Positions 22,291-36,363 of a stretch of DNA of 64,000 nucleotides are shown piece after piece. A program made the position numbers and the translations under genes. The stretch covers positions 3,291,001 through 3,355,000 of the forward strand of contig OX419756.1 in assembly GCA_948567375.1 (NCBI GenBank), given 5' to 3'. Under the pieces are notes generated by a model. That model ran no database searches. It saw only the letters and a program-made list of their open reading frames with translations, and was not told where the DNA came from. Source of the stretch: Lunularia cruciata (taxonomy: Eukaryota; Streptophyta; Marchantiopsida; Lunulariales; Lunulariaceae). Position 1 is the stretch's first letter, and every line of letters begins with the position of its first letter.

Positions 22291-23830
22291 GCATGGCAGT
22301 GCGTATTTGCACCTGGAGTTGTGGAGCAAGAGTGGAATTTAGATGTGTCATTCAGACCACACAACAGCCATGAATGAATCCGAGGACCTGTAGTTGCTGC
22401 TCGTTAACTCGGTCGGTCAGCTTGGACTAAGTGCTGGAACATGTTCGTTTCTTTGCTCTCTGGATCGCACAATCCCAGATGACCTGCACGCACCGCGATG
22501 TAATTTGGTCCCAACAATGCAGGTGATTCTTCTTGAAGTTGTATTTCGTATTGATAGTCTTTCTTGACAATCCATACTGAGAGCTGTATGGTCCCTACTG
22601 TTTCAGAGATTGTCATGTATCTCGTGATCATCAGTTAACTGGGTAGTTGAAACGCAATGGTATGACTATCCTCTCCTGGCTGAGCCATTTAGCCTTCCTA
22701 AGTATAAAAGATGAGAATAATAAACGTATCGTTTGTATGGACAGATTCACTAGAAAATATTTCACAGTTGCGGACTTAAAATTTGCTACTGTGGGAGCCT
22801 CCCTAAAAATGTGCTACTTTTTCAGATCTGCTAATGGAGTATTTCGACAGGAGTGTCTGAAACATTCAAAAGGAGCTGTTGTACAGATAACCTGGCGAAT
22901 TGGAAAGGACAGGAGAGGTTAAATAACCTGGTGGTGCAGGAATTGGGAAGGACAGGAGAGGTTAAATAAGCCAGACTGTAACGACGTACGCATTGCTTGT
23001 TACATGGCCTTTACTTGCCTCCAGCCAAACAAAATCAGGAGATTTAGAACCGATATATTTCAAACCAAACAATATCAATCCTCCAAAGGCAGACCCTGGA
23101 TTTGCATCAACCCACTGTCTATACACTGACTGGCTGACAGTTACCTGCCCACAATCAATCGCCCAAACTCGTCCAATGTCATCCGAAGCGCAATCCTGTT
23201 ATAGACATGATTACTTTTTATTAAAACAGCCCTGATCCAAGCTTGAGAGAAGGCATGTTCAGATCAAATGAAGCATACTTGTTCTGTAAGTTACTTGAAG
23301 TAAGACAGCCTGTTCTAGTTAGATGTTCAAAAATGATACACACCGCAAGTGGCTTTAGCTCTTGCAAAGTGAGTTGAAAAGCACGTAAACTCGCATCCTT
23401 GCAATATGGCCAAGACCCTACAAACATTCTTGCACTCCGGTGGAGACATCAAACGGCATTGAGCATCGTGTACGAACTTGAAGTAGATAGTTCTCTTCGG
23501 CGTTTTCATTTTCCACTAGATATTTAGCCCAGATTTTTCAGAAGCTCACACATTTTGGTGGACTATGGATCTACCCAAATGCACGAGCATCTCAAAAGTC
23601 TACTGGCACAATGATAAATTGATAACCCAGATATTAAACCGAGTAGCTTCTCTAATAGTACTATCCAGATGATGAATCGACATTGCCTCGCCCTTCGAGA
23701 CATTTGCATCTCACTTCCAAGACCATTGTGCAATGTTGAGCCGAGCTCGACTAGCATGTCTACTCTGTTTCGGACAGTTGTGCTATTGTCATTGTTAAAC
23801 GCATAGACGACAACCACACATCCAAGTCCA
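22265..23830 (-). pseudogene. Upstream region of the NLR pseudogene (array copy B0)
   Basis: Read on the minus strand, this region runs directly into the NB-ARC fragment. It contains protein-like stretches such as LSVWIVKKDYQYEIQLQEE and LGPNYIAVRAGHLGLC (22404-22631) and CKDASLRAFQLTLQELKPLA (about 23.4 kb). The order and strand fit the N-terminal half of the same NLR gene, but I do not recognise a TIR, coiled-coil, kinase or hydrolase domain. Three further decayed copies occur at 33.2, 42.9 and 49.7 kb without any NB-ARC. What it encoded is uncertain; the link to the NLR is an inference from continuity. Confidence 0.5.
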
Positions 23831-24660
23831 TGTCACCAGTCCACAGCGACGAGAAAGGATGTCAAGACTCGTTATCTCTCTCTGCCTATCTCTCCCCTGC
23901 CTGTGTGATCAGTCCAAAGATACTACAAGGTATGTCAATGCTCACTCTCATATCAGTCGTTCACCGCTCCCAAGATTACAGACGCCTGGCGGGCCACAAG
24001 CCGATTTGTGTGATAAACACAAACACACACAGACACCGCAAGCCAACACTTCGAGCCCACAGAAACTCTAATGCTCGCCCTCAAGCCATAACCTAACGAA
24101 ATGAAATCGATCGATCCTATCGGAATTTTGCTCCCGCTGACCCCAAAATTAATTCTGTAGTTGTGACAACAGAACGCCTATCTTCCTACTCAGTACAAGA
24201 CACTTGAAACTCTTGATCAGTGCTCTATCTCACTCTCCAGTCACCGACCCGTACTCCTACGAAGCACAAACATGAGCCTGAGAAGTTTCATTTGCGAGAC
24301 CTCAGCAGACATTCACGAGGCCAGGCTTCCGTCCCAGCGAGGTCTCCTAGGTCTGCAGCCAGGAAACCCCTAATTCTGATGATCACATTTGAGTTCGTTC
24401 TTTCTTTCCTCTCCTCTCTCCTCGCGCCTGGCTCCCAGCCCCGAGAACACTTGGCAATGCCTACCGCGCACAGTTCAGAGCTACAAGTCCTGCCTCACTG
24501 TGCCGGTTTGCCAAGGTTCATACATCCACCGACGTAGTGACGCCGGTATCAACTACGTTCATACAGCATGGCACTTTAGGTCTAGTGGCTCTCTAGAGAG
24601 TGAAGGGCGGTTTAGATATTCGCACCATCCACTTCCTTTACCGCAACGAGTTTCCATTTA
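23831..24660. repeat. Distal part of B0, probable 5' flank
   Basis: This segment is repeated at about 34.85-35.7, 44.58-44.79 and 51.46-52.26 kb. It contains aaacacacacagacac, cacagttcagagc and gcacaaacatgagcc. Overlapping ORFs of 60-105 codons on the plus strand are not conserved in frame between copies, so I do not call them genes. Confidence 0.6.
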
Positions 24661-24959
24661 GGTTTGGTACATCTATTTATCTATTTGTATCTTCTTTGTT
24701 CACTTGCTGGTGTGGTTCTATACGATGCAATAATGATTCATATGACAAAAGATAGTTACCCATGATACCATTAGGGATATAATGTTTGCTAGGGCACTAG
24801 AATGGATATTTTGCTTGGGTATTAATGAGATTGATAAACGAGACATGCTAGAGCATATTTATACTTGGTCCGAGATGATAATGTGATAATGGTAGATAAT
24901 GTGGTTATCGATCCTAAGTGTGATGTAATTTTGAAGGGAGTAATTATTCATCCTTGGAT

Positions 24960-25470
24960 AGGCGATGGGCAAAGCAACAACACGTAAGGTCTCCAAGTAT
25001 GTAGATATACAACAAGGTCACCTCTTTGATCCTCTAGCCTTGGAATTATATAGAACTATGGACACCGCATTTGACATATATATCAAAGAGTGCACGAGAG
25101 CTTATCATATTAGACAACACGGGTACAAGTCTCACTCTCATATTTTGTAGTATACTTTAGTCAACATGTGTCTATTGTTCCACAAAGAGCATTGGTTGGT
25201 GCAATCCAAAGGAGAGCAATCACACTAGATGATGCTTCTTCAGAAGCTCCAATACTTTGTAGACCTTACAACTTGCATAACTCGGATGTCTTAGGTGCGA
25301 TAGTGCAGTTTTCTCATATTGATACTATTGGAGTCTAATCCCATTTTACCTCTATTGTCCCTTCCTTGTATAGCTTGATGTGGTCTTCCATCCTTAGTAT
25401 TTGCTACACAATCGCCTTTTCTTCTTTAGATATTACAAAAAGGTGTTTCAAAAATCCTTTTTCAACTTTC
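24960..25470 (+). repeat. Dispersed repeat family R, copy 3
   Basis: The coding-like part includes KYVDIQQGHLFDPLALELYR and IKECTRAYHIRQHG, then frames are lost. The tail blocks (ctcggatgtcttaggtgcga, gtctaatcccattttacctc, acaatcgccttttcttcttt) are present. It aligns with 36364-36990 and 53040-53640 in the other units. Protein family not recognised. Confidence 0.65.
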
Positions 25471-27630
25471 AGAAATTATTTTCTGGGAGGTTTATGGGAG
25501 ATCTCGTAAAATGTTATGGGTGAGGAAAATCTACTCGTCTTGCACATAAGAAGGAAGAAGAAGTCACATAGCCTCTTGAAATTTTTCAGGTAGTAAAACA
25601 TGACCAATAAAGTTTTAGAGGCTCCATGTGGTCCATGAAACTTAACCATCAAACCAATGACAAAAAAAGTGATCAAAAGATTTTCCATATGAAACCTTAA
25701 TTTTCATAAATGTATCTATTTTGGTTTATGGGACCCAATAAATAAAGTTATGGGACTTTTACATGGATGTTCAATTCCCATCGCACCCATTTTTGAAATG
25801 CCCTCATATGCGTCCTAATTTGAGAATTCTCTAAGTCCAAGTCTCTACTCTATGCAAGAATATGCCACCTAATTTGGCGTATCCACATGTGATCTTTAAA
25901 TTATTATTATACTAAATAGTTTCTATTACTCAACTCTTTTTAGATTTTTGAACATAATTCATCAAGAGAAGTCTTGGATGAAAAGTCTAAAGTTCTAAGT
26001 GTGCAAAGTGATTTAATTTTTTTGATTTTGAGATGATATTCTTGTTAATCATAACTCTTAAAAATAAAACCCTAACCTTAAACACATTGCCCTAAACCAT
26101 TGGATAGCCATTGGATAGCCATTGTTTGACCAAAAACCCAAGCTTGATATAACTTCGAGACGGTTGCACGTCAACTGTCAACTATTCTGGTAATATAAAG
26201 ATTGGTGCAACCAAAACCTACCCACGTTGGATATAACCTGCCCGTGGTTACATCTGAACTCTTGCCTGTTGTGATGAATGTAATACAATGCCAAGCTATC
26301 GAGATGCACTTCATTATGGGTTGTGTTTAAGCAATTTCATGAATTTATGTTAAACATCGATGCCATTTGGGCTATGAGAAAGAAGTCTACATGATTTAGG
26401 CTGCTCGGAGATGTATTAGTATTAGTGACGATTTATTGTTAAGATAATTGAAGTAGGGTTGGCCCTTTACTCTATTGAAGCAGGGTATGATAATCTATGC
26501 TTATTCTTCTCGGAGTATTTATAGGCATGGAGCTTTGATGCAAATACTATGCGATCAATTATGAAAGACTCAAGATTCTTGTCATCCAATCCAACAAACA
26601 TTATGTATGGAAATAATAATTCTTTTGCCGAATAAGACTTCTTTAGATGGGATGAGGATTGAAGCTTGTAGATTGGTATTCACTCATTATAGGCTTCTTG
26701 GAGTGTTTGCTTGATGGATATAAAGGTATAACATCTCTTCGGTATTCTTGGTCTGATGAGAAGGTCTTAAGGTTTTTAAGCTTGTGAAAATGAACATTGT
26801 AGTCAACTTCAATGACGGTTGTTGAACCACTGAAAGATATAGAGAATATTGTGGACATGAACATCCCACTAATTGACTATAAAAAGGATATATACCAATA
26901 GATTAAGTTGTCTCTATATACAATTAAATATCTAGATGTAGATGCACATCTACATGATTATGACCTCAATTGATCGTGATCATCTTGTTGATAATTTCTA
27001 AAACATTTAGGATTGCGGTCGTCTGATAGCACTACAGATTGTCAATTTCCAAATGGAAGGCATTATTCCATTACCTCTCTCAATGTATTATTAATGTGCA
27101 GAACGAATAACTTCAAATGATCATGAGCTGCTCAGATTGTGTCGCTAGAAGTTCATGATATTAAACTTTGATTTAAATGCGGATAACCCAGTTCTACTGT
27201 TCTACTTCAAATGACCGTTTCAAAGGATTACCGGTACAGTGTCCTAAATCAAAACCACTAAGAGTCTGCGTAACAATGCTTGTATGTATGCATCCGCTAT
27301 CCTTTGTATTATATTCAATCATCTAGTTTGTTGTTGGTGAATAACGCATTCACTGACTCATAAACACCAATATCCAATCAAACTTCAAGTTATTGTGTAA
27401 AACTGTTTAGTACATGGAGACTCGGTGGTGTTCAAACTAAAAATGTCCTGTAAACTCCCATGTACAATTGAACTAAATTCATAATTGGAAACTAAGAAAA
27501 TCTACTGGTTTTTACTTGGGGGAACCAGAACCACTCTGTAGCTATCGTGTGTATTCATCCCTACTCTCTATCTTTAAATCATTTGGTTTGCTATGAGTAA
27601 ATTGCATTCAGCTGAATTATATAGACCGGC
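25471..27630. other. AT-rich array DNA without genes
   Basis: The sequence corresponds to 37.0-39.1 kb and 53.65-55.6 kb in units 2 and 4. Recognisable shared blocks include agagaagtcttggatgaaaa, aagcaatttcatgaatttat and gatggatataaagg. No ORF is conserved between the copies. Unit 3 lacks this segment. Confidence 0.55.
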
Positions 27631-28253
27631 AATGAAACAGCTTACTGGATATACGTTGAAATGTTTTGAAATTTTGGTGAATCGGCCTAAACCAAAACCA
27701 TTTTTGTCGCACTCTCGTGAATCTATTTTCTACACTCAGTCTTTGTTTTCAAGCATCTGGTTTGCTGCTCGCGAATATTTCATTCAATTAGATGGGAGAG
27801 ACTAAGTGGGTTTAAACAAAAGTTGTTTTGAAAGTATTCTTTCATCTTCACGCAAGTGTCGACAATCAGCAAGGTAAGAATCAGTGAGGGTTTATCTTTG
27901 AAGGAGGTTTCTTACAGGTAACCTTAGTGGGAATCATATTGGATCGTATCTATTGGATAATCTTTACTTTACTTTACATTGAGTATAGTACGGGAGTTAT
28001 TTAAACCCGTGGCTTCGTCAGCTAGTTATATCAAATACTAAGAAGAACATGCTTCAAATCAATGTAATTGATGAACTCCGGTGACCATACTATTACTCGA
28101 GAGGTTATGATAAGTCTTGGAATTGACGCAGGTAAAACTTAAACCGTATCCATTAACGACGACCCGAATTCTTTATTGTTTGGAGCGTTATGTTGCACCC
28201 TAAAAGAACAAGATATTGGTCCCTAATCTTTTCACCTTTCCGGAAGTGTTTTA

Positions 28254-28680
<427 letters not shown>

Positions 28681-28964
28681 GCGATTGTTATTACTTTTGT
28701 AGGCGCTATGACGTCATTCTTCGCGGCAACCACCGGAATATTACAAAACGATTTAAAAAGGGTTATAGCTTATTCAACTTGTAGTCAGTTAGGCTATATG
28801 ATCTTTGCTTGCGGCATTTCCAACTATTCTGTTAGCGTGTTTCATTTAATGAATCACGCCTGCTTCAAAGCACTTTTATTCTTGAGTGCAGGTTCAGTGA
28901 TTCATGCCATGTCGGATGAGCAAGATATGCGTAAGATGGGAGGGCTTGCTTCCTTGTTACCTTT
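28681..28964 (+). pseudogene. nad5: Mitochondrial nad5 fragment in nuclear DNA (NUMT)
   Basis: The frame reads [60 protein letters not shown] and [15 protein letters not shown]. This is a transmembrane region of NADH dehydrogenase subunit 5 (complex I), about 95 residues of a protein of roughly 670. The frame is undamaged, so the transfer is recent. It ends at 28964, where array sequence (aatccttggtaactg) resumes. No intron interrupts it. Confidence 0.95.
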
Positions 28965-30151
28965 AATCCTTGGTAACTGACTCTCTCACTTTGAAGGGTA
29001 TTGTCTTTTGGTTTCACTAGTTGGAAGCGCATGCTATGCATGAGGTACTGTGTCGAACCTACCTTGAAGAACTGTCCGAATAAGTCTTTTAGAAAAAGTA
29101 CTATCTAGATCCTATTAGAATGGATGGTATATTTTCTATGGTTGACATATGTTTTTATATATGATTTTTTAAAATTTAGTGTTTTCTATCATGAAGATAT
29201 AGTTAAATTTATTTTGAAATAGATCAAAATCTTATTTTAAGTATATCAGCATAGAATAATTCTAGAGTTATTGTTGTTAATTATTGTTGAAAGATTTAGA
29301 GCTTATGGTAAATTTTATTTTGAAATAGATCAATGATTATTTTTAGTATATCAGCGTAGAATAATTCAAGAGTTATTGTTTTTAATTATTGTTGAAAGAT
29401 TTAGAGTTTATGGTTTGGACTTTTATTAAGGACTGTATATAATGATGAGAAGTTTTAAGATAAAATTTTAACGTTACATCTGAGTCATTATTAACCAAAA
29501 AAATTTCAGATCAAAATTTATTATACTCTTATTTTATCGACAGTACATTCATATTCTATATTATGAATATTTGAGTTGATAAATTTTCTTAATATTTATC
29601 AGCTCCTAACGCATGATACAAATTGCTTACTTTACATTCATCTTTATTGTTGACGTTTATTGCAATGGTAGTATACCTACTTGTTTAATACATGTGTATA
29701 AATAAATAACATAACATAACATAAAATCAAAATATACATTATTCATCACAATCTAGTTGCAACTTGCAACTCTATATTCTTTCCAAGGCTAAACTATCTA
29801 CTCATCTACCATTAGATATTTTTTAATTTTTTTTATAGGCATTTCCATAGGATTAGTAATGTCAACTTAAAAACTTCTTGTTTCTAGGTGGTCACATCTT
29901 CCACCACGTCTATTAGATATTATAGATATCCAAACCGTTTTATATAGAGGTCTTTGCAAGATGCTTTCTTTGATTTCTATAAAGAGACAACTTTATGTAG
30001 TTATCATATATAGTAGTAAATATTAACTTAAAAACGGAAATAAATAATCTAAGATAATTGAAAAATAAATCAAATTTTTCTTTTAAATAAATAAAAATTC
30101 AGATTAGGATTATATTCCATATATTATCAATATTTTTATTGTGACAATATA

Positions 30152-30531
30152 TGTAATAATATGGAGTTAGTAGAGCTTAATGAATTAGTAAAATAAACTA
30201 AATATAACTAAGAATTCTTAAAATTTTCTAGAAGCACTTGAAGAAGCTTCTTGACAAAAGGTTTTAGAAGTACTTTGGAAGCTTCTTGTTGGGAATTTTT
30301 TAGGTACCTTCCAAGGATTAGGTAACTTATATCCCAAGATAACAGTTTGCTTAGCTTGTTCACTTAGTAGGTAGCTTCTAAAAGGAAATTTCTTTGAAAG
30401 CTTCTTGGCTAGCTTAACTTGCACTCCAAGAAGGCAATTTTGAGAAGGAAGCTTCTTTGAAAGTTTCTCACGAACCTTGCATTTTTTCATTATAAATACC
30501 AAAACCCAATCTCATGCCAAGCATTCAAAAT
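30152..30531 (+). mobile_element. Gypsy-family LTR in array unit 1, cut by copia
   Basis: It starts tgtaataatatgg and carries aagcttcttggctagcttaa, cttgcactccaagaaggcaa and a TATA-like tataaatac at 30491-30499, clearly the LTR family of 4047/6278. At gcattcaaaat it is interrupted by the copia LTR; the expected remaining 100 bases or so are absent here. Confidence 0.75.
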
Positions 30532-30890
30532 TGTTAGGAAATTCAATTTTGAGATATCATGTAATAACACATCACATACCACATTAAAAGAACATCAAGG
30601 ACAACAAGATATAACATGGTTCATTTCATATCTTGAAAGCTACCTCCATAGCAATATAGTCCCATACCCAACACTATATTGGTGCAACACTTAGAATATA
30701 TATGTTTAGATAGGATAGTCATACATCACACTCCTCTTCTTTACTATCTACCATCTAAACCCTCTACCTTATGCAAAATTGAGTACAATATTAACAATAT
30801 GTGACTTGAGGCATATTTTTGCTCTTGGTTGCTTCATCAATAAACACTCAACACTCAAGAAAAGCTCAAATAGCAAGACATGTTTTAACG
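30532..30890 (-). mobile_element. Ty1/copia 3' LTR, array unit 1
   Basis: On the plus strand it begins TGTTAGGAAATTC and ends catgttttaacg. On the minus strand this gives an LTR starting (T/C)GTTAAAACATG and ending CTAACA, preceded by the polypurine tract ccaaggtggagat. Its 359 bp are close to the 362 bp of the copia LTR at 20.8 kb. Confidence 0.7.
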
Positions 30891-33200
30891 ATCTCCACCT
30901 TGGCTTGTATTCTATCTAAGCAACACAATCTCTGAAAACTATTCAGCTGTATTATTGTGATTAGCAATACTGAATGTTGAGTAAGTTCATGCATAACTTG
31001 AACTTCTCAATAGTAACATGTTTAGTTAACATATCAACTACATTAACCTTTATCTCTACATTTGCAAATTAATCCCTCCATTTCTCACCACTTCCTTGAT
31101 AAAATAATGTTTTACATCAATATGCTTTTTTTAATGATATATTTGATTCTTGGCAAATTTAATAGCACTTTGGCTATTACAATAAAGTTTGGAATTCATT
31201 TTTGGGATTAGTTTATCCTTGGCTAATCCTTGTAGCGATATTGCTTCTTTAGCAACCTCAATGGTTACCATATGTTCTACATTTATAGTGGAAAAAGTAG
31301 CACTTTGCTAGAGAGTAGACTTCCAAGTTATTGGACCACTAACAACTATAAATATAAATTTTGTTGTAGACCTTTTCTTATCCAAATCTCTTGCAAAATA
31401 GGAATCTACATGCCTTGTAATTACTCCTTGTTTGTACTTCTCCACATCAAAGATAATGCCAATATTTATAGTCCCTTTCAAGTAACAAAGAATATACTTC
31501 ACAACTTCTATGTTGAATGTTGTTTCCTTGGATTTGCAGTATATCAACTCATAATACTCAAAACATATGAGATGTTTGGTCTGGTACAGGCCATTGCATA
31601 CATTAGACTTCCAAATTGCACTAGCATAAGGACTATTTGACATTAATTTTCTCTCTTTTGTCATTTGATGGATATTGTGCCAATATCCTAAAATCACTTG
31701 CCAATAGAATGCTCACAAGTTTTGCATCCTCCATACCAAAACCCGCAAGTAATCTTTTCAAATACCTCCGTTGAGATATCCATAATTTTCTTGCCCTTGT
31801 CTTGGTGGGTTTCAATCCCAAGTACACACTTTGATAAAAGTCCTTCATATCAAACTCCTTACCAAGCTATGCTTTCAATTTCTCCACCTCAACCATATCT
31901 TCCATGACAATCAACATACCATCTACATATAATACCAAGGTAATTAAAATCAAGAACTCTAGATCCATATATCTCCTTGAGGTACACACAACAATCTGAC
32001 TCACTTCTATTGTATACATGCTGCAAAATGAAAGCATCAAATTTCATGTACAATAGTCTTGGACTTTTTTTTGTCCATAGAATGACTTTTGTAACCTGCA
32101 AACTAGGGTCTTATTCCTTGGTACCATAAAACCTTCAGATTGATGTATGTAAATCTCCTCCAATTCCCCATGTAAAAATGAAATTGTAGCATCTAGTTGC
32201 TCCAACTCCAAGTTATGCAACATAATTATTGCAAACAATGCATGAATTGAAGAGATTTTTACCAGTGGTAAAAATATCTCATTCAAGTCAATACCTACGT
32301 TTTGACTATAATGCTTTGCTATAGACCTTGCTTTATATCAATGTCCACCTATTGTGGAATTCCTTCCTCCAAAATACCCATCTGCAACCAATAACCTTCT
32401 TGTTCATAGGTAATTTTCCAACTCTCTAAGTTTGGTTTTGTGCCAAAGACGTCATCTCCTCTTCCATTGCATAGTATCATCTTTGACACTTATGAGCTTG
32501 CATTGCCTCTTCATATGAAAAGGCTCATCATTCTCCATAAGAAGACATAGAGTACAAATGAATAATCAAATCTCTTTGGAAGCCTTCTATCCCTATTTGG
32601 ATACCTACATTCATGTATAACGTTTGGACCTTGCTCTTTTAGTGGATCACTAAGGACATCTATAAGAGGTGAGTTGTCTTCAATTCCAACATCAAACTCT
32701 ATCATAATAACATTTGATTGAATTTTTTTCCTTTTCTTCAAACATAGTAGTCAACTCCATCATACTAGTCTTATCAAAAACTACATTTCTACTTACAACA
32801 AGGCAACACCTTTTTGGATCCCATAATCTATATCCCTTTCTATCATTCTCATATCCTAAGAATATATTTTTTCTAGATTTGGGATCTAACATGGCCGTAA
32901 CTTTGCTTTTATTGAACTTTGCTTTTATTGAATCGGGATATAAGTTATACATCCAAACACTCTAAGTGAAGAGTAATCAGCAAGTCAGCCTATTCATTTT
33001 TCTATAGGTGTTTTACACTCAATATCAATAAAAGGAGAACTATTTTACCAAATGACAAGTAGTATTCACAACTTTTGCCCAAAAACTCTTATTTAATGTG
33101 GCATTGCTTACCAAATTTCTTGCTTTCTGCAAGAGTAAAATTTATCCACTCTATCAAACAGTCTGTTGAGGAGTATTGGGTGTGTTAAAGTGTTGAATTA
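30891..33200 (-). pseudogene. Ty1/copia pol pseudogene, array unit 1
   Basis: From right to left the minus strand shows the integrase C-terminal half (LNKSFWAKVVNTTCHLV near 33.1 kb; MLDPKSRKNIFLGY and YRLWDPKRCCLVVSRNVVFD at 32.69-32.95 kb). RT follows (LEQLDATISFLHGELEEIYI, LVCRLQKSFYGQKK at 32.29-32.04 kb; LGLKPTKTRARKLWISQRRY at 31.85 kb). RNase H comes last (VVKYILCYLKGTINIGIIF, DLDKKRSTTKFIFIVV at 31.6-31.3 kb; KLYCNSQSAIKFAKNQ near 31.17 kb). Integrase before RT is the copia order. Frames are broken at least six times. The 5' part (gag, protease, integrase catalytic core) is missing, cut off where array unit 2 begins. Confidence 0.85.
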
Positions 33201-33217
33201 ACCCCTAACTCTTGCTC

Positions 33218-34850
33218 ACACAACAGCCATGAATGAATCCCAGCACCTGTAGTTGCTGCTCGTTACCTCGGTCGGTCAGCTTGGACTAGTGCTGGAGCAT
33301 GTTCGGTTCTTTGCTCGCTGGTTGGCACACCCGCTGGGTTCATTGAAACTGATTTCCTCCGCCTTGCGTGGCAGTGCGTATTTCCACCTGGAGCTGGTGT
33401 TTCGTACACCTGCGACTATCGCTTCAGGTGCAAGAGTGGAATTTAGATGTCATTCAGTTCACAACAGCCATGAATGAATCCCAGCAGCTGTAATTCCTGA
33501 TCAGTACCTCGGTCAGTCAGCTCGGACTAGGTGCTGGAACGTGTACGGTTCTTTGGTCTCTAGTTTGCATCTTTACTCCAAACTGGTAGTCTTTCTTGAC
33601 GATCCATACTGAGAGCTATCCCCTGTTGTTTCGAGAGCTACTCCCTGTTGTTTTGAGAGATTTATATGTATCTCGTGATAATTAGTTAACTGGGTAGTTT
33701 AAACGCAATGGCTCATGGCTGAGGCATTTAGCCTCATAAGTAGAAAAGATGAGAATAGCCTCATAATAAAAAGTATCGTTTGTTTGGTCAGATCCACTAG
33801 ATAATATTTCACAGTTATGGGTTTCACACTTTCCTGTGGGAGCCTCCCAAAATGTGCTGCTTTATCAGGTCTGCTAATGGAGTAGAGTGTCTGAAACATT
33901 CAAACGGAGCTGTTGTATAGATAACCTGGCGAATAAGTGGAGCTGCAACATTTGGAAAGGACAGGAGAGGTTAAGAAAGCCCGACTCTAACGACGTACGC
34001 ATTTCTTGTTACATGGCCTTTACTTGCGTCCAGCCAAACAAAATCAGGAGATTCAGAACCGTTGTATTTCAACCCAAACAATATCAATCCTCCAAAAGCA
34101 AACCCTGGATTTGCATCACCCCACTGTGTATACACTGAATGACTGACCCTTACTTGCGCACAACCAATCGCGCAAACTCGTCCAAAGTCATCCGAAGGGC
34201 AATCCTGTTTTAGACAGGATTACTTTTGACTAAAACTGCCCTAAACCAAGCTTGAGAGAAGGCATGTTCAGATCAAATGAAGCATACTTGTTCTGGAAGT
34301 TCCTTGACGTGACACAGCCTGTTCTAGTTGGATGTTCAAAAATCTAAACTTCCTAAGCTTTCAACTCACTTTGCTCTTGCGACGTGAGTTGAAATGCACG
34401 TGAACTCGCATACTTGCATTATGGCCAAGACCTCACAAACATTCTTGCACTTCGGTGGAGACATCAAACTGCATTGAGCACCGTGTACGAACTTGCAGTA
34501 GGTAGTTCTCTTCGGCGTTTCCATTTTCCACTAGATATTTAGCCCAGATTTTTCAGAAGCTCGTACATTTTGGTGGACTATGGATCTACCCATATGGATC
34601 TACCCAAATGCACGAGCATCTCAAAAGTCTACAGGCATAAATGATAAATCGATAACCCAGACATTAAACCAAGAAGCTTCTCTAATAGTACTATCCAGAT
34701 GATGAATCGAAATTGCGTCGCCCTTCAAGACATTTGCATCCCAGTTCCAAGACTATTGTCCAATGTTGAGCCGAGCTCGACTAGGATGTTTCTCTGTTTC
34801 GGACAGTGTGCTATTGTCATCGTTTAACGCATAGACGACAACCAAACATC
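33218..34850 (-). pseudogene. NLR-5'-like B segment, unit 2
   Basis: It aligns with 22.27-23.83 kb on the same strand but stops just short of the NB-ARC sequence and is more decayed, with a 230-bp internal duplication. No reading frame longer than about 60 codons survives on the minus strand. Identity as an NLR 5' region is inferred from unit 1. Confidence 0.5.
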
Positions 34851-35839
34851 CACGTCCATGTCATCAGTCCACACCGACGAGAAAGGATGTCCAGAATCGC
34901 TACCTCTCTCTGCCTATCTCTCTCCTGCCTGATCAGTCCAAAGTTACAACGAGGCATGTCAATGCTCACTCTCGTATCAGTCGTTCACGGCTCCGAGGAT
35001 AACAGACGCCTGGCGGGCCCCAACCCGATTCGTGTGATAAACACAAACACACAGGCACCACAAGCCTACACTTCGAGCCCACAGAAACTCTAATGCTCGC
35101 CCTCAAGCCATAACCTAACGTAAAGAAATCGATCGATCTTCTCGGAGTTTTGCTCCGCTGACCTCCTTAAATCAATTCTGTAATTGTGACGACAGAACGC
35201 CTATCTTCCTACTCAGAACAAGACACTCAACACTGGATCGGTGCTCTACCTTCACTCTCCAGTCCCCAAACCGTACTCCTGAGAAGCACAACCATGACCC
35301 TTTGAAGTCTGATACGCGAAAAACTCAGCAGACATTCACAAGGCCAGGCTTCCTTCCCAGCGAGGTCTCCAATGTCTGCAGCCAGGAAACCCTAGCTCTG
35401 ATGATCAGATTTGAGTGATCTCTTTCTATCCTCTCTCTCCTCTAAAGAAGGCCGGCAACAATTGACAAATGCCTACAGCGCACAGTTCAGAGCCACAAGT
35501 CCTTCCTCACTGCGCTGGTTAGCCAAGGTTCATACATCCATCCATCGACGTTCATACATCATGGACACTTTAGGTCTAGTGGCTCTCTCAAGAGTTAGGT
35601 GCGGTTTAGATATTCACACCCGTCATCTTCTCTCCTTCAATTCAATGAGTTTCCATTTACGTTTGGTTTACCATCCTCATTTTCTTTCTTCATTTATGAA
35701 TGAGATTCTACCTCGGATACAATAGTGGATACAATAGTAATCCATATGACACAAGGTTATTTTGGGATACAAAGATTAGTTATCTATAATGCCATCAATG
35801 ATATAGTGTTTATTATAGCACACTAAGTCTGGACACATT

Positions 35840-36190
35840 TCTCAAGGAGTGCACGAGAGCTTATCATGTTAGGCGTTAGGAGTACCACTATCACTCTCAT
35901 ACTTTTCAACATATTTTAAACTATATGTGTCCATTACTCTACTGAAGGCAATGGTTGGTGCAATCCATAGGAGAGCAATCACATTAGCTGATGTTTCTCT
36001 TGATGCTCCAGTTGTGTGTAGATCATATGACTTGCATGGCTCAGATATCTTAGGTGCAGTAGGGCAGATTTTTCATACAGACTCTATTGGGGCTTAGCCC
36101 CATTTTACCTATTTTGTCTCTCCCTTGTACGGCTTGATGGGGTCTTCCCATCCTTTGATTTTTCTACGCGGTCGCCTTCTTCTTTATTAT
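35840..36190 (+). repeat. Dispersed repeat family R, copy 4
   Basis: It contains agagcaatcacattagctga, the tail gggcttagccccattttacc, and ends near ctacgcggtcgccttcttct. It is immediately followed by a separate AT-rich segment and then a further R copy, so two copies lie 200 bases apart here, as also in unit 4. Confidence 0.65.
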
Positions 36191-36363
36191 AGCATAAGAG
36201 AATGAATATTTTGCTTGGAAAGAGTATTCATATGCTTTACAAACAATGCATGTTAGAGCATATTTATACTTGGACCAAGATATCATGTGACAATAATGGA
36301 TATTATGGTTACTGATCCTATGCATGATGTAGTTTTGGAGGGAGTGATTACTCATCCTCCTAG

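Noticed and set aside
23831-24540. Plus-strand ORFs of 60-105 codons
   Set aside because: Frames are not conserved in the homologous segments at 34.8 and 51.4 kb.
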